Of a DNA stretch of 64,000 nucleotides, positions 28,003 to 37,551 are shown piece by piece. The notes beneath the pieces were generated by a model, which made no database searches, had not been told where the DNA came from, and saw only the letters and a list, made by a program, of their open reading frames with translations. The stretch comes from Pseudomonas brassicacearum (GTDB taxonomy: Bacteria; Pseudomonadota; Gammaproteobacteria; Pseudomonadales; Pseudomonadaceae): assembly GCF_003732225.1 (NCBI RefSeq), contig NZ_MOBJ01000006.1, positions 643,155-707,154 on the forward strand, given 5' to 3'. The position numbers were made by a program, and so were the translations under genes. How positions within the stretch are numbered: position 1 is the stretch's first letter; the number at the start of each line of letters is the position of its first letter.

Positions 28003-28020
28003 GTTTACAGTTGAAGCAGA

Positions 28021-29097
28021 TTACTCAGTGGAGAGCACACCACGGCGAACCTGGTCACGTTCGATGGATTCGAACAGTGCCTTGAAGTTGCCTTCGCCGA
28101 AGCCATCGTCGCCTTTACGCTGGATGAATTCGAAGAACACCGGCCCCATCAGGGTTTCCGAGAAAATTTGCAGCAACAAACGCTTGTCGCCCGACTCGGA
28201 CGAGCCATCCAGCAGAATCCCCCGCGCTTGCAGTTCGTTGACCGGCTCGCCGTGGTTCGGCAAACGGCCTTCGAGCATTTCGTAGTAGGTTTCTGGCGGC
28301 GCGGTCATGAAGCGCATGCCGATCTTTTTCAGGTGATCCCAGGTCTTGATCAGGTCATCGGAAAGGAAGGCAACGTGCTGGATACCCTCGCCGTTGAACT
28401 GCATCAGGAACTCTTCGATCTGCCCGGCGCCCTTGGACGACTCTTCGTTCAGCGGGATGCGGATCATGCCATCCGGAGCGGTCATGGCCTTGGAGGTCAG
28501 GCCGGTGTATTCGCCCTTGATGTCGAAGTAACGGATTTCGCGGAAGTTGAACAGCTTCTCGTAGAAGTTCGCCCAATAAGCCATACGGCCGCGATACACG
28601 TTGTGGGTCAGGTGGTCGATGATCTTCAGGCCCGCCCCGACTGGGTGGCGGTCAACGCCTTCGATGAACACGAAGTCGATGTCGTAGATCGAGCTGCCTT
28701 CACCAAAACGGTCGATCAGGTACAGCGGAGCGCCGCCGATGCCTTTGATCGCTGGCAGGTTCAGCTCCATCGGGCCGGTCTCGATGTGAATCGGCTGGGC
28801 GCCGAGTTCCAGGGCTCGCTTGTAGGCTTTTTGCGAATCCTTGACGCGGAACGCCATGCCGCACACCGACGGGCCGTGCTCAGCCGCAAAGTATGAGGCG
28901 ACACTGTGAGGTTCGTTGTTGAGGATCAGGTTGATCGCGCCCTGGCGATACAGGTGCACGTCTTTGGAACGGTGGGTCGCGACCTTGGTGAACCCCATGA
29001 TCTCGAAGATCGGTTCAAGGGTATTCGGGGTCGGCGATGCGAGCTCGATGAATTCAAAGCCCATCAGGCCCATTGGGTTTTCGTATAAATCTGCCAT
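28021..29097 (-). CDS. hpd: 4-hydroxyphenylpyruvate dioxygenase
   Basis: Fe(II)-dependent enzyme of 358 aa, the length of the P. fluorescens enzyme. It converts 4-hydroxyphenylpyruvate to homogentisate in tyrosine and phenylalanine breakdown. The iron ligands can be placed: His in IIDHLTHNV (residue 161), His in [10 protein letters not shown] (about 240) and Glu in [17 protein letters not shown] (about 322). The N-terminal vicinal-oxygen-chelate half ([20 protein letters not shown]) is intact. It is monocistronic, with homogentisate genes not in the window. A direct repeat about 200 bp upstream may bind its regulator. Confidence 0.97.
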   Translation of the reverse strand: MADLYENPMGLMGFEFIELASPTPNTLEPIFEIMGFTKVATHRSKDVHLYRQGAINLILNNEPHSVASYFAAEHGPSVCGMAFRVKDSQKAYKRALELGAQPIHIETGPMELNLPAIKGIGGAPLYLIDRFGEGSSIYDIDFVFIEGVDRHPVGAGLKIIDHLTHNVYRGRMAYWANFYEKLFNFREIRYFDIKGEYTGLTSKAMTAPDGMIRIPLNEESSKGAGQIEEFLMQFNGEGIQHVAFLSDDLIKTWDHLKKIGMRFMTAPPETYYEMLEGRLPNHGEPVNELQARGILLDGSSESGDKRLLLQIFSETLMGPVFFEFIQRKGDDGFGEGNFKALFESIERDQVRRGVLSTE

Positions 29098-29294
29098 GGT
29101 TGGCGCCTCATCATGCTGATTAACGGATCGTTAGTTACGAGCAATGCTGAGAGCGGCGGGTGGCGCGCAGGAGATGCCTCGCACACTGCGGGCGAGAAAG
29201 TCACCGTAGATCAATTGGAACCCAAATATCTTCATTGTCGACCCAAGGCTCTTGCGGGCGAGGCTTCTGCTGCCAGAAGACGTTATTCTTATAT

Positions 29295-29324
29295 GCGTAA
29301 CCGGATTCTACACAGCGTAACCGG
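29295..29324. promoter_or_regulatory. Direct repeat GCGTAACCGG upstream of hpd
   Basis: Two perfect copies of GCGTAACCGG start 20 bp apart (29295 and 29315), two helical turns. They lie about 200 bp before the hpd start and just past the 3' end of the EamA gene. The arrangement is like a binding site for an AraC-type activator of hpd. Confidence 0.4.
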
Positions 29325-29339
29325 GTTTGTCCGCCTTCT

Positions 29340-30290
29340 CTATAAAATCCCCCTTTTTGACGCCGGTGCAAGGGGTTTGTTGCACAGGTAGATCCCCAGC
29401 AGAATCGCCCCGCCTCCCAGGCACATCGCCAGGCTCAGTTGCTCGCCCAGCAACAGCGCACCCAGCATCACTGCGGTCAGCGGATTCAGCGCAATGAACA
29501 CTCCCGAGCGGGTGGCGCCGATTTTACGGATGCCGTCGTAGTACCAGATATAGGCCAGCGCCGAACCGAGTACGCCCAGATACAGCAGGCTCAGAAGCTG
29601 CCCCACCTGCAATTCGCTCAGGACCTCAAGACTCACCTCGCCGCGCACCGCGCTGGTCGCCCACAACATCAATGTGCCCAGCACAATCGAGTAGGTGACG
29701 GTGTGCAGTGGGCCTAATGTCTGACTCAGTCCTTTGGAAAACAACGAGTAGACGCCCCAACCCAGCACGCAACCGAAAATCAGCAGGTCACCGACCCAGG
29801 TGTTCGCGGCATCGCCATCAAACACTTGCTGGTTGCGGCTGACAATCACCACCCCAGCCCCGGCGATGCATATCGCAATGCCTACAACTTTGACTCGACT
29901 CAAGCGCTCCTTGAACAGCAGCCACGACGCCAACCCGATGATCGCCGGATTCAACGCCACGATCAGTGAGGCACGAGAGGCGTTGATGTAGTGCAAGCCG
30001 TAAAAGAAACACAGGTTGTAAAAGAAGATCCCGAAAAAACCCAATACCCCCAACTGCAACCACTGCCTGAAGGTCGGGCGTGCCAAAGGGATACGCGCCA
30101 ACGCCATGAACAGCAGCAAGGCCAGGCTCGCCAGCAGAAAACGCAGGCTCGCGGCCAATAACGGGCTCAGTGTGTCGGCAAGAAACCGGCCGGCAACGAA
30201 GGTCCCGCCCCAGATCATGGTGACAGTGGCGAGTTTCAGGTAAACCGTGACATCCGAATCACGGGAGCCGCTCTGGACAAGGCTTTTCAT
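29340..30290 (-). CDS. EamA/DMT-family exporter
   Basis: 316-aa inner-membrane protein with ten hydrophobic segments and two EamA domains: VTMIWGGTFVAGRFLADTLS in the first half and GVLGSALAYIWYYDGIRKIG plus FIALNPLTAVMLGALLLGE in the second. The pair of family proline/glutamate ends (LNPAIIGLASWLLFKE) is present. It is divergent from a LysR-type regulator gene with a 90-bp shared promoter, a standard pairing in which the regulator controls the exporter. The substrate is probably an amino acid or similar metabolite, which is inference. Confidence 0.88.
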   Translation of the reverse strand: MKSLVQSGSRDSDVTVYLKLATVTMIWGGTFVAGRFLADTLSPLLAASLRFLLASLALLLFMALARIPLARPTFRQWLQLGVLGFFGIFFYNLCFFYGLHYINASRASLIVALNPAIIGLASWLLFKERLSRVKVVGIAICIAGAGVVIVSRNQQVFDGDAANTWVGDLLIFGCVLGWGVYSLFSKGLSQTLGPLHTVTYSIVLGTLMLWATSAVRGEVSLEVLSELQVGQLLSLLYLGVLGSALAYIWYYDGIRKIGATRSGVFIALNPLTAVMLGALLLGEQLSLAMCLGGGAILLGIYLCNKPLAPASKRGIL

Positions 30291-30366
30291 AAGTCTCCAC
30301 GATAAATGAGCAGTCAGTTTGCGTACGGTATGGAGTATTCTTTGTGTAATGCTTGATCATCGTAAA

Positions 30367-30382
30367 ATGAGTAAATACTCAT
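30367..30382. promoter_or_regulatory. Palindrome overlapping the LysR-gene start codon
   Basis: ATGAGTAAATACTCAT has 7-bp perfect arms and a 2-bp centre; its last bases are the ATG of the regulator gene. The position fits autorepression, and it lies about 80 bp from the divergent EamA start. Confidence 0.4.
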
Positions 30383-31253
30383 GACCCTGACCCAACTCGA
30401 GATTTTTTCGCTGGTGGCCGAGCTGCATGGCTTTACCAGCGCGGCCAACCGCCTGGGCATCACTCAGTCGGCGGTGTCGCATGCCATCAAGTCGCTGGAA
30501 CAGGAACTCGGTGTCGAGTTGCTCAGAAGGCATCAGTCCCACATCGAGCTCAGCGATATCGGACAACAGCTGTTGTTGCGCGCCCGCGCCATGCTCGGGT
30601 TGGCCAGCACTCTGCGCCAGGAAGCAGCGGATGCCCGCGGGATGAAGCGCGGCACGCTGCGCATTGGCTCATTTGGACCGACCTCGTCGATCAAACTGCT
30701 GCCGAAGATTTTGCAGCACTACCGCGCGACCTATCCGGGGATCGAGGTACACATCGACGAAGGTCCGGATCGGCAAGTGCTGCAGTGGCTTGAAGAGCGG
30801 CGTATCGATGTCGGTTTTGTGGTGTTGCCCGAGGAGCGTTTCGATACCTTTGCGCTGGTGGAAGACCAGATGGTCGCGCTGATACCGGCCGATCACGAGC
30901 TTGCCCGGCGCGACAGCCTAACCTTGAGTGATCTGTGTCACGACCCGTTCATTCTCACCGAAGCAGGCTCCTCGGAGCTGGTTTCACGCCTGTTCAGCGC
31001 TGCCCGGCTGACCCCGGACATTCGCTATCGCAGCTCGCAACTACTCAGCACGCTGGAAACCGTCAGCCGTGGCGACGCCTTGACGCTGGTCGCCGAACTT
31101 TCGCTACCGGACGCGGAACAGCCGCGCTACGTGACAAAGCCCCTTACACCGCCGGTCAAACGCCAGGTGGGTCTGGCGGTGCTCGATCAGCGCCAGTCAT
31201 CACCGGCCACCCTGGCGTTTATCAAGTTGGCGGTGAATCTGGATTACCGTTGA
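30381..31253 (+). CDS. LysR-family transcriptional regulator
   Basis: 290-aa regulator. The N-terminal winged helix (about residues 1-60) is of classic LysR type: FSLVAELHGFTSAANRLGIT, QSAVSHAIKSLEQELGVEL. A periplasmic-binding-like effector domain begins near residue 92 (GTLRIGSFGPTSSIKLLPKI). Transcribed away from the EamA gene, it most likely controls that exporter and itself. The effector is unknown. Confidence 0.92.
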   Translation: MTLTQLEIFSLVAELHGFTSAANRLGITQSAVSHAIKSLEQELGVELLRRHQSHIELSDIGQQLLLRARAMLGLASTLRQEAADARGMKRGTLRIGSFGPTSSIKLLPKILQHYRATYPGIEVHIDEGPDRQVLQWLEERRIDVGFVVLPEERFDTFALVEDQMVALIPADHELARRDSLTLSDLCHDPFILTEAGSSELVSRLFSAARLTPDIRYRSSQLLSTLETVSRGDALTLVAELSLPDAEQPRYVTKPLTPPVKRQVGLAVLDQRQSSPATLAFIKLAVNLDYR

Positions 31254-31386
31254 AAAGCACAAAACCCGTACGCCATCTATCATGGCCCGTGTCTGTACTC
31301 TTTTTGAGAGGCAAGCCTGTGTCCTGCCTGCATTTGAGAGCCCTTCTCTATCTGAGTGCCCTAGTCCATCGGCACAGGTTCCACAA

Positions 31387-32922
31387 ATGCCATTGACCGT
31401 CAAAGCCCGCCGCACGCCGCTGACTCGCAACCTCATCACACTGCTGATCGGTCTGGTTCCTGTGCTACTGGGTAGCATCATTCTGCACATGCAAGCCGAA
31501 CGGGTGCTGGAGCAAAGCACCAACCAGACGGCCGAAGAAGCGGTGCGCCAATTCGATTTGATGCTCGACAACACCGCGCAGGCGGCGCAAGAACTGCTGC
31601 CGCTGGCCGGACAGCCTTGCGCTGATGTCAAACTGGCCCTGCGCGAACAAGTCACACGCCGGCCCTTCGTGCGTTCGACCAATCTGGTGTGGGACAACAA
31701 CATATATTGCAGTTCACTGTTTGGCGACTATCAGGCAACGGTTGATCCTGGCGAGTACATACAAGGCAAGCTGTGGTTGATGAGCGGCAACCCGGTCACA
31801 CCCGACACCGCGCTGCTGGTGTATCGCCTCAGCGAAGGCAAGCAAGGCGCCCTGACCTCCATTGACGGCTATCACCTGAGCAACGTCCTGCGGCTGATTG
31901 GACGCAAGACCCTACTGTTACTGCAGGTCGGCCCCCACTGGTTGTCGGCCGATGGCAAGGTCCACGAGGGCGCCCTGCCCGTATTGCCGATAGCCCAAAG
32001 CAATCGTGAGTCTTCGCGGTACGCCTATGAAGTAGAGGCCGGCTTTCCCGAGGGCGAAGTCTGGCGCTACATGAAAAGCGAATACCCGCCGCTGTTCAGC
32101 CTGCTGATCTTCTTTGGGGGAATTGCCGGGACCCTTGGTCATTGGCTACAGAAACGCTCGTCGTCACCCAGTCACGAATTGCAGCGGGCACTGGAAGCCG
32201 GTGAGTTCGTCCCTTACTTTCAGCCCGTGGTTCACGGCGACACTAAACAGTGGGCCGGCATTGAGGTATTGATGCGCTGGAAGCACCCGAAAGAAGGCCT
32301 GGTGCGCCCAGACCTGTTCATTCCGTTCGCCGAGCACTCCGGCCTGATCGTGCCAATGACTCGCTCGTTGATGCACCAGACGGCAGCGTTACTCGCCCCG
32401 CATGCGCATTTGTTCCATGAGCGCTTTCACATTGGCATCAACATCACCGCCAGCCACTGTCGTGACCTTGAGCTGGTAGACGATTGCCGCGAGTTTCTCT
32501 CAGCTTTCCCGTCAGGCAAGATCGCCCTGGTTCTGGAACTGACCGAGCGCGAGCTGATCGAACCTGACGCCATCACCCTTCAATTGTTCGAACAGTTACA
32601 TGAGCTGGGGGTGATGATTGCGATCGATGACTTCGGCACCGGGCATTCGAGCCTGGGCTACTTGCGCCAGTTCAATGTGGACTTTCTGAAGATCGATCAA
32701 AGCTTTGTGGCGATGATCGGGGTCGATGCCTTGTCCCGTCATATACTCGACAGCATCATCGAACTCTCGGCCAAGCTGGACCTTGGTATCGTTGCCGAGG
32801 GTGTCGAAACCATTGAACAGAGTGATTATCTTGCCGCTCACGGGGTGAACTTCCTGCAAGGCTACCTATTTGGACGACCACTGCCGGGCGCCGATTTCAT
32901 TATTGCGCTGGACAGCCACTAA
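31387..32922 (+). CDS. Membrane c-di-GMP phosphodiesterase, CSS-motif and EAL domains
   Basis: 511-aa protein. TM1 is at about residues 15-35 (NLITLLIGLVPVLLGSIIL). A periplasmic CSS domain follows, with the diagnostic IYCSSLFGDY and a second Cys in AGQPCADVK that may form a redox-sensitive disulfide. TM2 is near residue 235 and an EAL domain begins at about 258. Key EAL residues are kept: GIEVLMRWKHP (the EAL position reads EVL), LELTEREL, IDDFGTGHSSLGYL, KIDQSF, AEGVET and QGYLFGRPLP. It should cleave c-di-GMP to pGpG at the membrane. The start MPLTVKARRTPL is chosen; a longer in-frame start is possible. Confidence 0.88.
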   Translation: MPLTVKARRTPLTRNLITLLIGLVPVLLGSIILHMQAERVLEQSTNQTAEEAVRQFDLMLDNTAQAAQELLPLAGQPCADVKLALREQVTRRPFVRSTNLVWDNNIYCSSLFGDYQATVDPGEYIQGKLWLMSGNPVTPDTALLVYRLSEGKQGALTSIDGYHLSNVLRLIGRKTLLLLQVGPHWLSADGKVHEGALPVLPIAQSNRESSRYAYEVEAGFPEGEVWRYMKSEYPPLFSLLIFFGGIAGTLGHWLQKRSSSPSHELQRALEAGEFVPYFQPVVHGDTKQWAGIEVLMRWKHPKEGLVRPDLFIPFAEHSGLIVPMTRSLMHQTAALLAPHAHLFHERFHIGINITASHCRDLELVDDCREFLSAFPSGKIALVLELTERELIEPDAITLQLFEQLHELGVMIAIDDFGTGHSSLGYLRQFNVDFLKIDQSFVAMIGVDALSRHILDSIIELSAKLDLGIVAEGVETIEQSDYLAAHGVNFLQGYLFGRPLPGADFIIALDSH

Positions 32923-33168
32923 TTAGCCACTTTTCGCGCTCCAGGGAAACCCTCAACAAGTGGGCCCCTGCAGAAAATTGCATCAAACAGCAGCGTGCGT
33001 TACATAAAGAAAAAGACGCGATTTACTCTGAGCGAATTAACTACTACAATTTTTCTTGCCTGCGCAAGATTGACAGGTGAGCCAATAACACCGAGTCGCT
33101 ACAAGGCTCTTGGCTTATAGCTTTGTTGGCGGTTGGTATCAGCCAAACACACTATTGGAGTAAAGATA

Positions 33169-33531
33169 TTGTCCAGACTCGCTGAATTTCGTGCCGCTGA
33201 AAAGGCCCTTCAAGAACAGCTCGCGCAGCTGGAATCGCTGAAGAACGACGCCGGGCTCAAGAAAGAAATCGAATTCGAAGAAAAGCTCCAGGGGCTGATG
33301 AAATCCTACGGCAAGAGCCTGCGCGACATCATCGCCATCCTCGACCCGAATCCGAAGTCCAGCCTCCAGCAGGCCGCCGCACCTAAAACTCGCCGCGCCC
33401 GCGTGGTCAAGGTTTATCAAAACCCGCACACCGGTGAATTGATCGAAACCAAGGGCGGCAATCACCGCGGCCTGAAAGCCTGGAAAGAACAATATGGCGC
33501 GAGCACCGTTGACTCCTGGCTGCGCGCTTAA
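33169..33531 (+). CDS. mvaU: H-NS-like xenogeneic silencer of the MvaT/MvaU family
   Basis: 120-aa nucleoid protein that silences AT-rich foreign DNA. The N-terminal oligomerisation coiled coil reads SRLAEFRAAEKALQEQLAQL and the C-terminal AT-hook-like domain contains KVYQNPHTGELIETKGGNHR. The start is a TTG: the canonical N-terminus M-SRLAEF begins there and GGAG lies 8 bp upstream, while upstream in-frame codons lack family similarity. The sequence resembles MvaU (MvaV of P. fluorescens) more than MvaT. A strong terminator follows, so the gene is monocistronic. Confidence 0.9.
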   Translation: MSRLAEFRAAEKALQEQLAQLESLKNDAGLKKEIEFEEKLQGLMKSYGKSLRDIIAILDPNPKSSLQQAAAPKTRRARVVKVYQNPHTGELIETKGGNHRGLKAWKEQYGASTVDSWLRA

Positions 33532-33552
33532 GCTTCCCTGTGCCCCTCCAAA

Positions 33553-33577
33553 AGCCCTGCCTGTGCAGGGCTTTTTT
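33553..33577 (+). terminator. Rho-independent terminator of mvaU
   Basis: Stem AGCCCTGC/GCAGGGCT with a 4-nt loop followed by six T residues, 20 bp after the stop codon. Confidence 0.92.
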
Positions 33578-33728
33578 ATGCCCATCCAGACTTAATGCAA
33601 CGATGATCGGCGATCTAGTTGCAAACGCCCGACAAATATCGTCGGTGCCTGGCACAACTTTATGCTTAATCCCTTTGGATATTGAGCAATAACCCTCGGC
33701 ACTGAAAGCGTGCAGGCGTCGTGCACTA

Positions 33729-34265
33729 CTAAAGTTTCAAACTGTTTCGCGCATCGCGTATTTCATCCTGACTTGCCGCATAAACCTCGGCCTGACCTGC
33801 GTAGGAAAAAACATAGGCTTTATCGGCATCTAGCGCTGCGACTAATGTTTGCGACAACACATGTCGCCCATTCTGGGTGACCGTACAGGTGGTTTCCAGC
33901 GCTTGCAGGCGGCTCAATGTAGCGGGGTGAATTTTGTTGCAAACACTTTGATAGCCGCCCTGAAAAAAATCCTTTTGCACGGACTTGCGCATTTCCAGCA
34001 GCACACCTTGTAAATTGACTTCATGCCCGGGCTCAACCTCGGTCATGGTCAACTCCATGACCAGGACAGGATCACCGTTTGCATCGTTTTTCACTGCCCG
34101 CTGCCTGGAAACCTTGGCCGGTGTTTGAGTTGTCGCATTATCTTGAGGCAATACTTGTACTTCCCAGCCGGTGGGCCAGGTGATCTCGGGAAGCACCGTC
34201 TCGGCGCTGGCAACCGCCGAAAACAGGCAGGTCAAAACAATCAGGTAGCTATACGGTCGAATCAT
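33729..34265 (-). CDS. Periplasmic DUF4946-like protein
   Basis: 178-aa protein with a cleavable signal peptide (MIRPYSYLIVLTCLFSAVASA). The mature part has EITWPTGWEVQVLPQ, SRQRAVKNDANGDPVLVMEL and CTVTQNGRHVLSQTLVAALD, which I associate with DUF4946 of Pseudomonas. The start was set at the signal peptide; the frame stays open far upstream but only through the antisense of gloA. It is divergent from gloA. Its function is unknown. Confidence 0.75.
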   Translation of the reverse strand: MIRPYSYLIVLTCLFSAVASAETVLPEITWPTGWEVQVLPQDNATTQTPAKVSRQRAVKNDANGDPVLVMELTMTEVEPGHEVNLQGVLLEMRKSVQKDFFQGGYQSVCNKIHPATLSRLQALETTCTVTQNGRHVLSQTLVAALDADKAYVFSYAGQAEVYAASQDEIRDARNSLKL

Positions 34266-34403
34266 TGCACTAAACACTGGTGGGGCGAGCATTAAAGTCT
34301 GAGCCCAGCCACGCCACCAGGCAATAGCCGAAGGTTTTGCTTTGGCGCAACGCGGGCCCTTGCGTATCATTGGCGCACTGCAAAACTGCTTTCCGGAGGG
34401 CCC

Positions 34404-34925
34404 ATGAGCCTGCACGAACTGAATACGTTCCCCGGCGTTACCGCCCAACCTGACACCGCCACGCAACAATTCGTCTTCAACCACACCATGTTGCGGGTCA
34501 AGGACATCACCAAGTCCCTGGATTTTTACACGCGCATCCTCGGCTTTACGCTGGTGGAAAAGCGCGATTTCCCGGAAGCCGAGTTCAGTTTGTACTTCCT
34601 GGCGCTGGTCGATAAAAACCAGATCCCGGCCGACGCCGCTGCACGCACCGAGTGGATGAAATCGATTCCCGGGATTCTTGAGCTGACGCACAACCACGGC
34701 ACGGAGAACGACGCGGATTTCGCCTACCACAACGGCAACACCGACCCTCGCGGTTTCGGCCATATCTGCATTTCGGTGCCAGACATTCGTGCCGCGTGCG
34801 AGCGCTTCGAAGCCCTGGGCTGCGATTTCCAGAAACGCCTGAACGACGGTCGCATGAAGAGCCTGGCCTTCATCAAGGACCCGGATGCGTATTGGGTTGA
34901 GATCATTCAGCCGGCACCGCTGTAA
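34404..34925 (+). CDS. gloA: Lactoylglutathione lyase (glyoxalase I)
   Basis: 173-aa metalloenzyme of the vicinal-oxygen-chelate family, isomerising the methylglyoxal-glutathione hemithioacetal to S-lactoylglutathione. Likely metal ligands are His in NHTMLRVKD, Glu in [13 protein letters not shown], His in [11 protein letters not shown] and Glu in YWVEIIQP. The length and the Pseudomonas-type insert ([20 protein letters not shown]) fit the larger zinc-type enzymes. GGAGG lies 7-11 bp before the ATG. It is close to gor and the ahp genes, in keeping with a role in electrophile and thiol stress. Confidence 0.94.
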   Translation: MSLHELNTFPGVTAQPDTATQQFVFNHTMLRVKDITKSLDFYTRILGFTLVEKRDFPEAEFSLYFLALVDKNQIPADAAARTEWMKSIPGILELTHNHGTENDADFAYHNGNTDPRGFGHICISVPDIRAACERFEALGCDFQKRLNDGRMKSLAFIKDPDAYWVEIIQPAPL

Positions 34926-34974
34926 AAAGATCGCAGCCTGCGGCAGCTCCTACAAGGCTGCGATCTTTTGATCC
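34926..34974. repeat. Truncated family-2 inverted repeat
   Basis: AGATCGCAGCCTGCGGCAGC plus CTCCTAC is followed at once by AAGGCTGCGATCTTTTGAT. It is a shortened copy of the family-2 element in which most of the second arm is missing. It lies directly after the gloA stop. Confidence 0.75.
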
Positions 34975-34982
34975 ACAAACAC

Positions 34983-35010
34983 AAAACCCCATGATCGCTC
35001 ATGGGGTTTT
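34983..35010. terminator. Bidirectional terminator between gloA and ahpF
   Basis: A 12-bp stem AAAACCCCATGA/TCATGGGGTTTT with a 4-nt loop, serving both convergent genes. Confidence 0.9.
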
Positions 35011-35029
35011 GTGTCTTCAGCGTTGACGT

Positions 35030-36592
35030 TTACGCAGGTGCAGACGTGCGAATCAGGTGATCGAAAGCGCTCAGCGATGCCTTGGCACCCTCACCTACTG
35101 CAATCACGATCTGCTTGTACGGCACGGTCGTTACGTCACCGGCAGCGAACACACCCGGTATCGATGTCTCACCACGGTTGTCGACGATGATCTCGCCGCG
35201 CGGCGACAGCTCGATGGTGCCTTTGAGCCAGTCGGTGTTCGGCAGTAAACCGATCTGCACGAAGATCCCCTCCAGCTCGACGCTCAAGACTTCGCCTGAC
35301 TGACGATCCTTGTAACGCAACCCGTTGACCTTCTGACCATCGCCAGTCACTTCAGTGGTCTGGGCGCTGGTGATGACAGTCACGTTTGGCAGGCTGTGCA
35401 ATTTGCGCTGCAACACCGCGTCGGCACGCAACTGCACGTCGAACTCCAGCAGGGTCACATGGGCAACGATACCGGCCAGGTCGATGGCCGCTTCGACACC
35501 CGAGTTGCCGCCACCAATCACCGCAACGCGTTTGCCTTTGAACAGCGGGCCGTCGCAGTGCGGGCAGTACGCCACACCTTTGTTGCGATATTGTTGCTCG
35601 CCCGGGACGTTCATTTCACGCCAGCGAGCACCGGTCGCAAGGATCACGGTCCTGGCTTTCAGTGAAGCGCCGCTGGCGAATTTGATCTCGTGCAACTCGC
35701 CGCTCTTGCCTGGCAGCAGCTTATCGGCGCGTTGCAGGTTCATGATGTCGACGTCGTACTGCTTGACGTGTTCTTCCAGCGCGACAGCGAGCTTCGGCCC
35801 TTCAGTCTCCTGTACCGAGATGAAGTTTTCGATGGCCATGGTGTCCAGCACCTGCCCACCAAAACGTTCGGCCGCAACGCCAGTACGAATGCCTTTACGG
35901 GCGGCGTAGATTGCCGCCGAAGCACCGGCCGGACCACCGCCGACAACCAGCACGTCAAAGGCTTGTTTGGCGCTGATTTTCTCGGCCTGACGCTCGATGC
36001 CGCTGGTGTCGATCCTGGCGAGGATTTCTTCCAGGCCCATGCGCCCCTGACCGAAATTCACACCGTTCAGGTAAACGCTTGGTACGGCCATGATCTGACG
36101 ATCGTTGACCTCGTCCTGGAACAACGCACCGTCGATGGCGACGTGACGGATGTTCGGGTTCAGCACCGCCATCAGGTTCAGCGCCTGGACCACGTCCGGG
36201 CAGTTCTGACACGACAGCGAGAAGTAGGTCTCGAAGTTGAACTCGCCTTTGAGCGAGCGGATCTGTTCGATCACCTCACTACTGGCCTTCGAAGGGTGAC
36301 CGCCGACTTGCAGCAAGGCCAATACCAGCGAAGTGAATTCGTGGCCCATGGGGATACCGGCGAAACGCAGGCTGATATCGCTTCCCGGGCGATTCAACGA
36401 GAACGATGGCTTACGCGCATCGGTACCGTTGTCGAGCAAGGTAATCTGTTGGGAAAGACTGGCAATGTCTTTGAGTAACGCGAGCATTTCCTGGGATTTC
36501 GCACCGTCGTCGAGGGAGGCGACGATCTCGATCGGCTGGGTGACCCGTTCCAGGTATGACTTCAACTGAGCTTTAAGATTGGCGTCCAACAT
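35030..36592 (-). CDS. ahpF: Alkyl hydroperoxide reductase subunit F
   Basis: 520-aa flavoprotein that passes electrons from NADH to AhpC. The N-terminal double-thioredoxin-like domain (1-200) has the redox pair in SCQNCPDVV. The thioredoxin-reductase-like part has FAD binding ([20 protein letters not shown], near residue 215), the redox pair [11 protein letters not shown] (near 345), an NAD site ([19 protein letters not shown]) and the C-terminal FAD motif [10 protein letters not shown]. The start [14 protein letters not shown] is chosen by family length; GGA lies about 10 bp upstream. ahpC lies upstream on the same strand, with a hairpin between. Confidence 0.96.
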   Translation of the reverse strand: MLDANLKAQLKSYLERVTQPIEIVASLDDGAKSQEMLALLKDIASLSQQITLLDNGTDARKPSFSLNRPGSDISLRFAGIPMGHEFTSLVLALLQVGGHPSKASSEVIEQIRSLKGEFNFETYFSLSCQNCPDVVQALNLMAVLNPNIRHVAIDGALFQDEVNDRQIMAVPSVYLNGVNFGQGRMGLEEILARIDTSGIERQAEKISAKQAFDVLVVGGGPAGASAAIYAARKGIRTGVAAERFGGQVLDTMAIENFISVQETEGPKLAVALEEHVKQYDVDIMNLQRADKLLPGKSGELHEIKFASGASLKARTVILATGARWREMNVPGEQQYRNKGVAYCPHCDGPLFKGKRVAVIGGGNSGVEAAIDLAGIVAHVTLLEFDVQLRADAVLQRKLHSLPNVTVITSAQTTEVTGDGQKVNGLRYKDRQSGEVLSVELEGIFVQIGLLPNTDWLKGTIELSPRGEIIVDNRGETSIPGVFAAGDVTTVPYKQIVIAVGEGAKASLSAFDHLIRTSAPA

Positions 36593-36620
36593 ACGGGCGA
36601 TTTCCATTTTGAATAGTGTA

Positions 36621-36660
36621 GAAAAAACAACGCCCGGGCAGATTCGCCCAGGCGTTTTTT
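36621..36660 (-). terminator. Terminator/attenuator between ahpC and ahpF
   Basis: A two-part stem (AACGCC/GGCGTT and GGGC/GCCC) with T-runs on both sides, 29 bp before ahpF and 56 bp after ahpC. Partial read-through would give less AhpF than AhpC. Confidence 0.75.
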
Positions 36661-36715
36661 GGGGCGATATGGTTTACGTGCTTAAGAGCTCATCGCCCTC
36701 GATCGACTCACAGAC

Positions 36716-37279
36716 TCAGATCTTGCCGACCAGGTCCAGAGACGGAGCCAGGGTGGCTTCGCCTTCTTTCCACTTGGCTGGGCAGACTTGGCCTGGGTGA
36801 GCAGCGACATACTGAGCCGCCTTGATTTTGCGCAGCAGCTCGGAAGCGTCACGGCCAACACCGCCGTCGTTCAGCTCGACGATTTTGATCTGGCCTTCCG
36901 GGTTGATCACGAAGGTGCCACGGTCTGCCAGGCCAGCTTCTTCGATCAGCACGTCGAAGTTGCGGGAGATCACGTGGGTCGGGTCACCAATCATGGTGTA
37001 CTTGATTTTGCCGATTGCTGGCGAGGTGTTGTGCCATGCAGCGTGGGCAAAGTGGGTGTCGGTCGACACGCTGTAGATTTCTACGCCGAGTTTCTGGAAC
37101 GTATCGTAGTTGTCAGCCAGGTCTTCCAGCTCGGTTGGGCAAACGAAGGTGAAGTCAGCCGGGTAGAAGAACACGACAGACCATTTGCCTTTCAGATCGG
37201 CGTCCGACACTTGGACGAAGTCGCCGTTTTTGTACGCAGTAGCTTTGAATGGTTTTACTTGGCTGTTGATGATAGGCAT
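36716..37279 (-). CDS. ahpC: Alkyl hydroperoxide reductase subunit C (2-Cys peroxiredoxin)
   Basis: 187-aa peroxidase reducing H2O2 and organic peroxides, recycled by AhpF. The peroxidatic Cys is in [13 protein letters not shown] (about residue 47) and the resolving Cys in [14 protein letters not shown] (about 166); the active-site Arg follows in the [11 protein letters not shown] region. GGAG lies before the ATG. The upstream region is AT-rich; a full OxyR site with ATAG-N7-CTAT spacing was looked for, but only a weak partial match was found around 37370-37410. Confidence 0.97.
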   Translation of the reverse strand: MPIINSQVKPFKATAYKNGDFVQVSDADLKGKWSVVFFYPADFTFVCPTELEDLADNYDTFQKLGVEIYSVSTDTHFAHAAWHNTSPAIGKIKYTMIGDPTHVISRNFDVLIEEAGLADRGTFVINPEGQIKIVELNDGGVGRDASELLRKIKAAQYVAAHPGQVCPAKWKEGEATLAPSLDLVGKI

Positions 37280-37460
37280 CGTTGATTCTCCATCAGGGTT
37301 GAAAAGTTGATGAGGCGAATCCTACCCACCCGATCGCCTGATGGCTCATTGGCAAACCTGATGCTGCTAATTGGTTTTCGCTATTAGCCAGCACTATCAA
37401 TAGAAGAAAACCGTATTTATTCGCCAACAGCCTTTTCAGCGATACGGAGCCCAAGATGCA

Positions 37461-37551
37461 CTGTGGGAGCGAGCCTGCTCGCGATAGCGGTGTAACAGTC
37501 ACCCACAATGGTGAATGTTATGGCCTCATCGCGAGCAAGCTCGCTCCCACA
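37461..37551. repeat. REPIN, family 1
   Basis: Inverted REP pair between ahpC and gor. The spacer is nearly identical to the copy at 25688. Confidence 0.9.

Noticed and set aside
29113..29391. 92-codon plus-strand frame upstream of hpd
   Set aside because: No ribosome site, overlaps the 3' end of the EamA gene, and its translation shows no family features.
34266..34763. N-terminal extension of the DUF4946-like gene
   Set aside because: The extension is antisense to gloA; the signal peptide fixes the true start at 34265.
37365..37412. OxyR binding site upstream of ahpC
   Set aside because: Only two of four ATAG-N7-CTAT quarter-sites match approximately; too weak to annotate.
932..37551. Repeated 25-30 bp sequences considered as a CRISPR array
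   Set aside because: The copies are scattered single inverted pairs between genes, not direct repeats with regular spacers; they are REPINs.
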